From Rebecca billardiae RCC1528 (taxonomy: Eukaryota > Haptophyta), in contig OZ251222.1 in the NCBI GenBank assembly GCA_965240325.2, forward strand, positions 3,782,001 through 3,846,000: a DNA stretch of 64,000 nt. Direction: 5' to 3'. The position numbers were made by a program, and so were the translations under genes. Below are positions 1 to 15,050 of the stretch, in pieces. Under the pieces are notes generated by a model, which saw only the letters and a program-made list of their open reading frames with translations, was not told the DNA's origin and searched no databases. How positions within the stretch are numbered: the first letter of the stretch is position 1; each line of letters opens with the position of its first letter.

Positions 1-2
1 TG

Positions 3-5840
<5,838 letters not shown>

Positions 5841-6282
5841 TGCGCGACTATCATCATCATATCGATCGTCGTCGCATCGACGGTCGTCGATCAGAGCCGT
5901 CGGATCGTATAAGCTACAGCAGTAGCGCTAGCCAGTAGTCGACGCGATCAGCAATAATCCAATATGCGTGGCGTTATATCTGAGTGTCTATTCAACAGCA
6001 CGGCGCCGTCGGCTTGCGCGCGCCGCGTGTAGTAATGGCGTACTTATTCACGTCATCATCAATGTGCTTTGTGGTGTACTACCTGGTTGTTCGTCGTCAA
6101 ATCGATCGTGCCTTGATGGTTATCCTCGTCGTAGATCACCGTCGTGGGCTCCACAACCGGCTCGTTCAAACTAACGTGACCAGGTCGCGCAGCACTGGTA
6201 GATCACCTCGCGGCAGCACTCGTTCCCCTCCAAGAAGGCCGTGCTGAGCCGGCTGAGATGTCAGCTTGGGCAGGCAGCGCGC
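5841..6282. other. Intergenic, AT-richer
   Basis: This stretch follows the stop of the giant gene. It is richer in A+T (ATCATCATCAT, AATAATCC) and holds no frame with coding character. It could contain the 3' UTRs of the converging genes. No RNA gene is recognisable. Confidence 0.5.
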
Positions 6283-6927
6283 TCAGCATCGGCCGCCTGG
6301 CGCAGGCGCCATCGATGACATGAGCGAGGCGCACCTGCTTCTCGCGCTTCGATGGCGAGAGGCGCGCGTCACGACCAGCGCCGCAGCCGACAGCACCACG
6401 AGCGCGATCACGGCCGCGGCCGTTGCCATCGCCATCGGGAGTGCCGAGATGAAGTACTTGGCTGACGATGCGGCCCGGCCGCACACCCAGGACGACGAGG
6501 GCATGCCGGCCGAGAGCTCGGGGCCGTCTTGGAGGTCGCTCGGCGAGCCGAGGCCACTGCCGTGCATACTGCATGCGGGACTTGAGTATGAACCTTGCAG
6601 CCGACCCGAAGATCTGCGCACGCCGCGTGCGGGGCCGGCAGCGTGTGGTGGCCGCCAGCAGGGCTCGTCAGTGCGCGCAGAGCCGCGGCGGCGCGCACCG
6701 CGGCGGAGCGAGCGGCATCGCACACACGCGGCGCGACGGACGGCGCCTTCGCGCTAGCGCCTGGCCCTCGAGGCAGGGCGGGGCCAGCCGAGCGCACGCA
6801 GGGCAGTTGCGCACACACCCTGACGCAGAAGAGGGGACGATCCACGCAGTAGTCGGGTGGCGGCACGGACGGCGGCGACCGTGGTGGCGACGGTGGCGGT
6901 GGCGCCGGCGGCGAGGGAGGAGGCGAA

Positions 6928-6958
<31 letters not shown>

Positions 6959-7001
6959 CGGCGAGGGCGGCGACGGCAGCATGCCTGCGGTCGGCCGTCA
7001 T
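6283..7001 (-). CDS. Possible proline-rich type I membrane protein, exon structure unresolved
   Basis: Two minus-strand frames look coding. From an ATG at 7001 the first reads a short Ala-rich lead, then a Pro/Ser hinge (about 6845-6960) like those of algal cell-wall glycoproteins, then a Cys-bearing segment. In another frame, ending at a stop at 6283, there is a clear single membrane helix (about 6385-6460, 'AAAVIALVVLSAAALVV') followed by a basic stop-transfer stretch. The frames must be joined by an intron or broken by a frameshift between about 6500 and 6720; I cannot fix the junction, so the coordinates are an outer span. The order Pro-rich ectodomain, helix, short basic tail suggests a surface protein. 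No family is recognised. The upstream exon, if any, may lie between 7001 and 7415. Confidence 0.3.
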
Positions 7002-7415
7002 GGGCGAGCCGGTGGATCGGAGCCAACTGGATGGCAGGATGGGCTCGGTCGCAGCCGAGTCAACAGGTAGGTGATCCGGCGCGAGCAGCACCGCCGACAT
7101 GCGGCATGTTGGACGAGGTGAGTCATGCAGCGCTCGGCTCGCGGCACGGAGCGGCCACGGGCACGTGATCGGCGTGGAGTGATGCTGGCCTCGGCAAGCT
7201 GCGCCAGACACGCTGCCTACAGGCCTGCCAGGATGCACTGAGCAAGCTGCGCCAGTGGGCGTGGCAGCGACATGCGTCTCTAGCTGCGCCGTGACATCTT
7301 GACGCGCTGGCCACCGCCCGGCGCCCAGCGCGCGCGGCTCAGGCTGGAGCCGCTCCGGATGATGAATCGATGATCTTCCGACGACGCTACTTTCAAGGGC
7401 CCTTGGCAGTGTCGG

Positions 7416-9848
7416 ATGGCGAGCGGCTTGTATTCTCAAGCCAAGTGTGATGCACTCAAAATCTCAGTAAACTGTATTTTTACTTACGCCATCGCCCGAG
7501 AATCCATGCCCGGTATCGCCGCGACGAAACTCACGGAAGATACCCAGGCCGTCTTTCGTTCGTCAATAATTCCGCCCGATGGTATGTCGTCGCTGCAAGG
7601 GGCTATGCCCGACGCCGAGGGGGTGATGGGTGGAGGCATCGGCGCGCACCTCTCGCTGCACCACGACGCCGCGGGCGAGCACACGTCCGAGAGCATGCGC
7701 GAGAGGGTGTCGCGGGTGCACCACTCGACGACGCAGTGGGCCGAGCTGAAGGACCTGTTGCGCGCGATCCCGCTGCAGGATGCGCTCGCCGGCGGAGGTG
7801 CCGCGTTCGCCTCGTCGAGTGACGACTCGGCCGCGCTCTACGCGCGCTCGCAGCCGGTGCGCCTCTTCGACGTGTTCATCTCGCACTCGTGGTCGACGCC
7901 GCGGCTCGACAAGTACCTCGCCATCACATCCGCGCTGAGCGTGGGGCAGGTGGCGGCGTACGCCGTGGGCGCGTGCGTCGCGTTCAGCGCGCTCACGGCG
8001 TGGGGCGTGCTGCCGCCCGCGCAGGAGCCTGTGGGCTTCTACTCGGACATCCCCGACGTGGCCGTGCCGGTCGCGCCGTGGGGCGCGCTCGGCGGCCTGC
8101 TCGGCTGCGTCGCCAGCCCGGCGCTCATCAGCGCGAGCCGGCGAGCGCGCGAGTACGCGCACGGTCAGCTGGGGTTGCGCTGGGTGCCTCGCTCGCCGCG
8201 CGTCTTCCTCGACAAGGCGTGCATCTCGCAGACTGACCCCGAGCGCAAGCGGCGCGGGATCGAGGCGATCGGCGGCTTTCTGCTTGCCTCGCAGCGCATG
8301 TTGATCGTGCTCGCGCCCGAGTACTTTGAGCGCATGTGCGTGTGGGCGCGGCCGCGCGCGTGCGCTACCACACCGCGCCGCGCCCAGTTGGGCGCGGCCG
8401 CGTGCGTGCGCTACCACACCGCGCCGCGCTCACGCCGCGCCGCGCCGCGCCGCGCGCGGCGCAGGTGGTGCTGCTTCGAGGTCGCGGCGACGATGTGGGC
8501 GGCCCAAGACGCGCAGCGCTCGGCGATGCTCCTGCCCTCGCCTGCGTCCTCGCCACTCGGCCTGCCGCGCCGTCCTGCGAGTCTCGACGCGCGCGGCGCA
8601 GAACCGCGCGGGCCCCTCTCCCTCCTGCGCCGCCGTGCCGCACGCCGCGCTTCGGATGACGGCGCGGCCGAGTTCGAGCGGCTGATCGAGGAGGGGCTCG
8701 ACCGGCGCGTCATCTTTGCGCCCGTGCGCTTGGTGCGTCTTAAGCTGTACCAGGGGCTGGTCGCACTCGCGCTGCCGATGTCGCGCCACCTGACCGGCTC
8801 GGCGGCGGTGCAGCTGCCCGAGGGCGTGTTTGCGGTTGTCGTGCTCGTCGTCCTCTTTCTGATGGTGCCCATCGTCTTTCTCTCCGTGCCGCAGCGCCGC
8901 GCGTTCGAGCGCGACCGGATCGCGCTCGACGCGCAGCTGAGCGGCTTCTCGCTCGCGGCCGCCAAGTGCATGGACGAATCGGACCGCGTGGTCGTGCAGG
9001 CACTCGTCGGGCTGTGGTACGGGGACGGGCGCGAGGCGGCGCAGTCGAGGCGCACGCGCCCCGGGGGCGCGGTCGCCGCCGTTGGCGCGGGCGCGGGGCG
9101 CGCCGACGGCGCGCAGGGCGCGCCAACTGCCGCCGCCAAGCCCGCCGCCGACCGAGCCACGCGCCTGCCGGACGCGCGCGCGGGCAGCGGCGCGGGCGAC
9201 GCGGGCGACGCGGATCGCGAGCTGCGCTTGCGCGGCGTGGCCAAGTTTGAGCTGGCGATGCGCACGACGGTGCGCGCGTATGTGAACCGCCGGCTCGGTA
9301 TCAACGAGCTCGGCGCCGTGCGGTACGGCGACTCGGACGTGCTGCTGCTGATGGGCTGGCTCGGCATGTCCGACCTGCTCACCGCGCGCGCGCGCCTGCC
9401 TGTCAGCCTCTTCGGCGGGCCGGCTGGCAAGGTGGCCGACGTCGCCGCGTACCTCGTCTTCTGCGCGACGGTCGTGCACGCGCTCATCCCTCTCGGCACC
9501 GCGCAGATCGCGCGCGCCGCGCACATCCTCGAGCGGCTGCGCGCGAACGCGGGCTGGCGGCCGCGCGCGCTTGCGTGCGCGTCGGTCGTGCTGCCGATGC
9601 TGCTCGTCGTCGCGCCTTCTGCGCTGGCGCTGCTCGTGCTCAGCATCGCCTTTGTCGCGCCGCGCTCGGTGCTGGTCGGGCGCGGGCGCGTCGAGACCGC
9701 GCTCGCGTCGATCGCGCTGCACGCGCTCATCTCGGCCGCCCTCCTCTTCTTCGCGTTCGGCCGCGGGCAGGAGGCGCTCGCCCGCGCCGTGATGCGCCGC
9801 TTCTGCCGGCTCGGGCGCAGAGGAGCCGCGGTTGACAGCGCCGGGTGA
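7416..9848 (+). CDS. TIR-like multipass membrane protein; exons 7416-8335 and 8465-9848
   Basis: The spliced product is about 767 residues. After a weak N-terminus comes a TIR-like beta strand and loop ('VFISHSW', residue about 153), an inserted membrane pair, 'VFLDKACISQ', 'IGGFLLASQRMLIVLAPEYFERM' split by the intron, and then 'WCCFEVAATMW'. This FISHSW...DKxCIxQ...WCxFE order marks the TIR-like domain common in protist genomes; the Glu of WCCFE sits where TIR NADases carry the catalytic Glu (inference). The C-terminal half has about five membrane helices (8800-8890, 9440-9770). The intron at 8336-8464 is placed by restoring 'ERM-WCCFE'. The first 55 codons have unlike base composition, so starts at 7506 or 7581 are also possible. 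Role: probably sensing or signalling at a membrane; no substrate can be named. Confidence 0.75.
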   Translation: MASGLYSQAKCDALKISVNCIFTYAIARESMPGIAATKLTEDTQAVFRSSIIPPDGMSSLQGAMPDAEGVMGGGIGAHLSLHHDAAGEHTSESMRERVSRVHHSTTQWAELKDLLRAIPLQDALAGGGAAFASSSDDSAALYARSQPVRLFDVFISHSWSTPRLDKYLAITSALSVGQVAAYAVGACVAFSALTAWGVLPPAQEPVGFYSDIPDVAVPVAPWGALGGLLGCVASPALISASRRAREYAHGQLGLRWVPRSPRVFLDKACISQTDPERKRRGIEAIGGFLLASQRMLIVLAPEYFERMCVWARPRACATTPRRAQLGAAACVRYHTAPRSRRAAPRRARRRWCCFEVAATMWAAQDAQRSAMLLPSPASSPLGLPRRPASLDARGAEPRGPLSLLRRRAARRASDDGAAEFERLIEEGLDRRVIFAPVRLVRLKLYQGLVALALPMSRHLTGSAAVQLPEGVFAVVVLVVLFLMVPIVFLSVPQRRAFERDRIALDAQLSGFSLAAAKCMDESDRVVVQALVGLWYGDGREAAQSRRTRPGGAVAAVGAGAGRADGAQGAPTAAAKPAADRATRLPDARAGSGAGDAGDADRELRLRGVAKFELAMRTTVRAYVNRRLGINELGAVRYGDSDVLLLMGWLGMSDLLTARARLPVSLFGGPAGKVADVAAYLVFCATVVHALIPLGTAQIARAAHILERLRANAGWRPRALACASVVLPMLLVVAPSALALLVLSIAFVAPRSVLVGRGRVETALASIALHALISAALLFFAFGRGQEALARAVMRRFCRLGRRGAAVDSAG
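8336..8464 (+). other. Intron (129 nt, in frame) containing a 46-bp tandem duplication
   Basis: The donor is GTGCGTGTGG and the acceptor GCGCAG. Splicing joins CGC-AT to G-TGG and restores Arg-Met-Trp-Cys-Cys-Phe-Glu. The length is a multiple of three and there is no stop, so retention would insert 43 Arg/Ala-rich residues. Copies of a 40-bp block lie at 8344-8383 and 8390-8429, differing at one base. Confidence 0.8.
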
Positions 9849-10188
9849 GCAGCTCCGCCTGCAGCTCGCCCGGTCACGGACACGGTCACTGTGGTGGCGG
9901 TGGCCGCTGCAACGCAGCTCTGACCGTGCAGCAGCGTGGCAGCTGATGATGATGCATCAGGGGCGCCCTCATATACGCGACGTGTATATGTGGTGGTATT
10001 CAAGGCACTGCAATCATCATCAGTAATATCGATTGTCGTCGAACGAGCGACGACATCATCGTCATCGTCATGATCAGGAACGCCGCCGCCGGGCACCAGC
10101 GCCGCTCATAAATCAGCATAGCTCGCCTCATACCGCGCGACGAGTACAGCCAACAGCGCGCGCGTTATACGACGACACAGCAGCAGCA
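9849..10188. other. Convergent intergenic region
   Basis: This region lies between the stops of the TIR-like gene (+) and the multipass gene (-). It has CAT/TCATCATC-rich stretches and TATATGCGACGTGTATAT-type AT patches, with no coding frame and no recognisable RNA. It probably holds both 3' UTRs. Confidence 0.5.
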
Positions 10189-10642
10189 TCAGCCCGCCGC
10201 CACGGCGGGCAGCACGCTGCCGTCCGCGTCGCCGCCCGCCTTGGTCACGAGCTCCAGGTCGATCGTGTTGATCGAGAGGTAGTACAGCGCGACGAAGAAG
10301 CCGAGCGCGCCGAGCGCGAGCGCGGCGCGCATCGTGGTCGGGCCGACGCGCAGCCCGGCGACGGCTGCGCCGCGCGGCTCGTGCGCCATCGCCTCGATCG
10401 CGGCGCCGAGCCAGTCGGCGTACGCGCGGTACAGGGCGAGCGACGCGTCAGACATGGCGCGCTCGCCTGCGGCGGCGGCGCCCGCGCCGCCGCCGCCGAT
10501 GGCGCCGCGCCCGGGCGGCGCGGCTCCCTCGCCGCCGCCGCCATCGCCGCCGTCCGCGTCGTCTGGGTGCTCGGCCTCGGCGGCGTGGAACGAGGCGTCG
10601 TCGCCGTCGGTCGTGGCGTCGTCCTCCGCCTCCTCGTCGGCG

Positions 10643-10695
<53 letters not shown>

Positions 10696-10949
10696 GTCGG
10701 CGTGCGCGCGCTCGTGCGCGCGCAGCCGCGAGTGCGCGCCGTGCGCCGCGAGCAGAGCGACGTACTGCCGCACGCGCCGCAGCGCCTGCGTCTGCTCGCG
10801 CTGCATCTCGTTGACGCGGTACGCGGCGAAGAACGCGCCGACGACGAGCGGCATAGTGAGCAGCGTGTCGAAGGACGCGATCACCGTGAGCAGCGAGAGC
10901 CACTGCTCGCGCGGCTCGGCGGAGAGGCCACCGCCGCCGCCCCACGCTA

Positions 10950-10987
<38 letters not shown>

Positions 10988-12297
10988 CCGTGCGCGCCGC
11001 GCACGGGCAGCCACTCGCGCCCGCCGGCCGAGCGCACCTGCGACTGCGCGAGCAGCCGCGGCACGAGGTACAGCCACTGCGCCGCGAGCAGCGTCACCGC
11101 CGTCCCAAAGTAGAGCGTCGCCGGCGCGGACGCGTCGAGCGCGTCCGCGCGCAGCAGCGCGCGGATGCGCAGCCACGCGGCTCCGTTCTCGAGCAGAGCG
11201 GCGGGCGGCGCGGAGAGGCCCGCCTCGGCGTCGGCGAGCGCCTGCGGCCAGAGGCACGGCGTGAGCCGCGCGAACATCGCCCAGCGCCGCGCGAGCTCGC
11301 GCAGCCCGAGCAGGTAGAACCGCCCGTAGAAGAAGAAGGCGGCGACGAGCACGGACGAGGCACCAAGGTTTGAGATCACGACCAGCGCGCCCGCGAGGTG
11401 CGTGCGCCCGTCCGCCTCGACGCCGAGCAGCGGCGCGCCGAGGAAGGCGCGCTGCAGCGCGGGGAGCAGCGCGTGGAAGCACCCGGCGAACACGCACGCG
11501 CACGCGAACGACACCGAGAAGAGCCGGTTCGCCTTCCAGCGCGCGGCGCGCGCGCGGATGTCGGCCGCCACCTCGTCCGCGCGCCGAGCGCGCCCGCCTG
11601 GCAGCGTGAGCGTGAGCCGCGCGATGGACTGGAGGCCGCGGAGCTGGCGCATCGCGGTGCCGGCGTAGTCGTCGCCCAGCGCGGCCAGGTGCGCGCTCGC
11701 CACGAGGCACGCGAGCGGGCCGAACCCCTCGACCACCGTGACGGCGTGCGCGCCGTGCGGCGCGCGCGCGAGGAAGAGCGCGGGCGCGGCGAGCGCGAGC
11801 GTCCACGGCACGAGTGACGCGAGCAGCGGCACGCGGCCGAGGCGCTGCGCCATGGCGAACGGGAAGACCAGCCCGCGCGCGAACGCGACCGCCAGCGCGT
11901 ACGCCTCGGGCGGTGCGAGCTCCGTGCCGTCGGCGGCTGGGAACGGCGCGCCGCCCGCGGGCGCAAACGCGCCCGCCGCCGCGTCCTCCTCGTCGCGCCA
12001 GGCGCAGAGCAGCGCGGCGAGCGGCTCGTCGCCGCCAAGGAGGGCCGCACCGGTCGACGCGTCCTCAGCCGCGCTCGACAGCTCGTCCGCCAGGGTGAGC
12101 TCGTGCAAAGGCTCGCCATCGGCGTCGGCGGCCGCGCCGTCGCTGCCGCCGCCGCCCGGCGCGTGCGGCTCGTCGTCGGAGAGGCGCGCGTACGACAGGG
12201 CCGGCGCGCCAGGGAGCGAAGGCGCCGATGACATCCTCGGCGCGACCTCGCGCGGCACGGGCACCACGCGGCCGCCGTCGCCACCGCCGTCGGCCAT
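10189..12297 (-). CDS. Unrecognised multipass membrane protein (702 aa)
   Basis: The chosen start is the ATG at 12297 ('MADGGGDGGR'); a frame-compatible ATG at 12378 only adds Arg-rich sequence. A hydrophilic N-terminus of about 140 residues is followed by six or so hydrophobic helices between 11900 and 10810, an Ala-rich and acidic loop (10560-10720, with an 18-19 codon Ala run), and one last helix near the C-terminus (10255-10330, 'ALGALGFFVALYYL'). The topology of several helices, a long cytosolic loop and a terminal helix resembles seven-helix gustatory-receptor-like proteins of algae, but no diagnostic residue was seen and the comparison is weak. It shares a 168-bp divergent upstream region with the small gene at 12466. 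Coding status is strong; function is unknown. Confidence 0.7.
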
Positions 12298-12465
12298 GAT
12301 CGCGCGACCGTCTTGTCGTCGGGCTCGCTCGCTTCCTGGGAATCCCCGCCCGGGCCGGCGGCGACTTCGCCGCGCCACCGGCCGGCGCGACTGGCGTCCG
12401 GACTCAGCAGCAGGCTCAAAGCTGCGGCGCTTCGCGGCCGGGCGTGAGGCGGTCGCGGGATCGGC
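12298..12465. promoter_or_regulatory. Shared divergent upstream region
   Basis: These 168 bp separate two outward-facing starts (12297 minus, 12466 plus). The stretch is GC-rich with no obvious TATA box. A bidirectional promoter is inferred from layout only. Confidence 0.4.
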
Positions 12466-12885
12466 ATGATGACGACCGCGAGCCTCCTCGCCGCGGCGCG
12501 CCGGGGCCTGGCGTCAGCCGCGGGCGACGGCGTCCTCGGCAAGGTGTGCCGGCTGATTCCCGGTGGTGCGCTCGTCCAGCTCCGCGACGCCGCCGAGAAG
12601 GTGAGCGTCAAGCACCCCGAGCCGCCCGCCAAGCGGCTGGCGATCCACGACGACGTCGAGCTCACGCGGCTCGGCGCGGGCGACGACGCGGGCTGGGCGG
12701 CGAAGATCATCGATGACGGCACGGGCGGCGGGGCTGGGCGCACGCGCACCGGCCTGCCTCACCTCGACGAGCGCGGCGGCGGCGGCGGCGGCGGCGGCCT
12801 GCTGAGCGACCTGCACCCGTGGCGGAAGAAGAAGAAGGGCAAGGGCGCGGGCTTCTGGGCGCAGCTGCCGGGCGGCCGCTACTAG
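12466..12885 (+). CDS. Small hypothetical protein (139 aa)
   Basis: The ATG at 12466 opens an N-terminus 'MMTTASLLAAARRGLASAA', rich in Ala, Ser and Arg with no acidic residue, as in a mitochondrial or plastid presequence. A compact mixed alpha/beta-like middle follows (up to about residue 83), then a glycine run (12772-12798) and a basic 'WRKKKKGKGAGFWAQLPGGRY' type tail. Base composition and codon use match neighbouring genes. No family is recognised. An organellar location is inferred from the presequence only. It is divergent from the multipass gene 168 bp away. Confidence 0.55.
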   Translation: MMTTASLLAAARRGLASAAGDGVLGKVCRLIPGGALVQLRDAAEKVSVKHPEPPAKRLAIHDDVELTRLGAGDDAGWAAKIIDDGTGGGAGRTRTGLPHLDERGGGGGGGGLLSDLHPWRKKKKGKGAGFWAQLPGGRY

Positions 12886-13401
12886 CCACCGCCGCGGCAG
12901 GGCACGCGCGTCCACTTCCGCGCCGCTGCGAGCCATAGACGGCTGCGGCACCCCAGCCTCGCGTGATGATCGATGACGGATGGCATTCCGGCATGCAAAG
13001 TGCAGACCGGCGCAAGTGTCGTCGCGTAATCCACGCATTCCGCACGCCGCCGAGACCCAGCAAGTCCCGAATGACACGCGGTCACGACAGACACGAATGT
13101 ACGACTTCCGACCCGCGGTCTCATGAATCATCCGGATATGCCATTGTTCTGTGGACGACGCGCCAGCAAACTCCTAGTAGTACATGTGTAGTGATGTATA
13201 TTATAATATTCGGCGGCGGATGAGTTTCAATCTAATCGATCTGACGATCCGTTCAGCTCGGCGCCCCCTGGGCTCGTGTGCCGTCGTCACTCGATCGTCA
13301 TCCGTGGGCCGCGAGGCAGCCGCGCGCACTCGCGCGCGCCGGTCGTCGGCCAAAGTCACACCGACGACGGGCGGTTATTGGCCACAGCCAGCAGCGCTCC
13401 G
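12886..13401. other. Intergenic, no gene seen
   Basis: This 516-bp stretch is of mixed composition, with an AT-rich patch near 13180-13245. No coding frame with the local codon style, tRNA or repeat was found. Confidence 0.5.
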
Positions 13402-14478
13402 TCACGGCGCTGGCTCAGCCGGCGACGGGCTCGCGAGACTCTCAGCCGCGCAGCATCGCTCCAGCGCGGCGCGCACGCGGTCGCGCCGGCGCGCGTCGTC
13501 GCCGCTCGAGCCGGCGATGCCCGTGTACGCTGTCGTCAACAGCGGTTCGGTCGGTGCGGGCGGCGCGCTGGCGGGCGCGCCTGCGCCCGTGTCGGTCCCT
13601 GCCGCGTCCAGCGGCGCGCGCGCGTACGCGGCGCGGTGCGCGCCGTGGAGCGCGTGCACGCCGCCCGCGTACGCGAACGGCAGCCGCAGCACGCCCGCTG
13701 TGCGCTCGCGCTTGCGCTGCAGCCACGTGACGCACAGCCTGCGGATCCACGCGGGCTGCGCGGTCTCGTGCTGCACGACCAGCGTGACGTCCTCGCCCTC
13801 CGCGCGCAGCGTCGCCTGCAGCCGCGCCGCGGTGGCCAGGTCGTCGGCCTCGTCCGCGCGCGAGGGCGGCGGCAGGTGCGAGAGAGGCACGCCATGCAGC
13901 AGCAGCACGCCGCCTGGCGCGAGCAGCGCGTCGTGCACGGCGCACGCGGAGCCGAGCGGGTCGAGCAGGTGCCACCACGTGCTGAACGAGACGACCAGGT
14001 CGAAAGGCGCGGGCTCCGACGCCCCGTCGCCCAGCGCGGCCGCGAGCCGCTCGAGCGTGAGCGTCTCGACGTTGGCGAGCGCAAACGAGCCGTCCGGCAC
14101 GCACGGCTCGCCCGACGCACTCTGCGCGCGCTCGTCCTCCGCGGCGACTCCGACGAGGTGGGACCAGTTGATGCCCACGTGCGCGTGCACGTGCGCGAGG
14201 AACGCGCCGTCGCCGCACCCCAGGTCGAGCACGCGCACGCTCGCGCCGCGCGTGCGAGTCAGCTCGCACGCGACGTCGCACGCGTCGAGCAGCGGCACCG
14301 CGCGCGGCCGGCCGGCGTCCGCGTCCCACGCGTCGGCCCAGACGACGTACGCCGGCGCGGTCAACCGCCGGCGCGGCGCGTGTGGCGCCACGCCCGCCGC
14401 CGACGAGAAGGCCTCGTCGATCGCCGCCGCGATTGGCGCGGGCCGCGCGGCGCCCACGCGGGCCGCCATCGACGGCAT
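13402..14478 (-). CDS. SAM-dependent class I methyltransferase (358 aa)
   Basis: Motif I is clear: 'VRVLDLGCGDGAFLAHV' (about 14195-14245) follows a helix-rich N-terminus, and the post-I region carries 'LVGVAAEDERA'. Motif IV-like 'FDLVVSFSTWWHLLDPLG' and the strand 'LLAPGGVLLLHGVPL' complete a Rossmann methyltransferase core. The C-terminal 70 residues are Ala/Pro-rich. I chose the ATG at 14478 ('MPSMAARVG'); an upstream ATG at 14556 adds 26 residues of unlike composition, and 14469 is also possible. The 'CDVACELTRTRGASVRVLDLGCG' lead suggests a small-molecule or protein methyltransferase, but the substrate cannot be read. It shares the minus strand with the transporter fusion behind it; no operon is implied. 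Confidence 0.75.
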   Translation of the reverse strand: MPSMAARVGAARPAPIAAAIDEAFSSAAGVAPHAPRRRLTAPAYVVWADAWDADAGRPRAVPLLDACDVACELTRTRGASVRVLDLGCGDGAFLAHVHAHVGINWSHLVGVAAEDERAQSASGEPCVPDGSFALANVETLTLERLAAALGDGASEPAPFDLVVSFSTWWHLLDPLGSACAVHDALLAPGGVLLLHGVPLSHLPPPSRADEADDLATAARLQATLRAEGEDVTLVVQHETAQPAWIRRLCVTWLQRKRERTAGVLRLPFAYAGGVHALHGAHRAAYARAPLDAAGTDTGAGAPASAPPAPTEPLLTTAYTGIAGSSGDDARRRDRVRAALERCCAAESLASPSPAEPAP

Positions 14479-15050
14479 CGTGCGGCTTGTCTCGTCGTGT
14501 GCGTCGTGCGGACGACGGAATCGCTCCGGAACAAACGTTGGCCGTTGGCAACTCAATGTACTTTTGAGGCGCCACTTTCAACTTGGCTGCGCGCGACCAC
14601 GGGCCCGGAGTCGCGTGCGGCCGCGCGCTTCGCATCGGTGCTCGCCGCACGATCGCAGGCGCCGTGCCCGTCGGCACCCAGGGCTCAGTCTGGCGCGGCG
14701 TGCCCCGTGGCGACGCCGTGGCTGCCCGGGCCTCGATCTGCCTCGACCGCTCGGTCATCTGCTACGCTGTCACGACCGCGCGGGCAGTCTCAGGCCGCCG
14801 GCTCGGCTCACTCGGCCTGAGGCACCGGGGCCCCGCACTTGCATCCGTCGTCACACTCGTCACTGCTGCCGCGAGTGCCGAGAGCGGAGTCGTCAGTGCG
14901 ATCTAGCAGTGTGAACTGCTGCATAGTGTACAAGGTATCTCTGCAGGTCGTGTACAACAAAGGCGCGTGGAATGTTTCGCGGCGCAGATACCGGCGACGG
15001 TGCCGTAGTCACCGCCGACGTCGCCGGGGGAGCCGCTCGTCACTCAGCCA
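14479..15050. other. Intergenic between two minus-strand genes
   Basis: This region holds the upstream sequence of the methyltransferase and the 3' end of the fusion gene. It is GC-rich in its first half and AT-richer from 14900 to 14960. Open frames are present but lack conserved features. Nothing further is supported. Confidence 0.45.
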
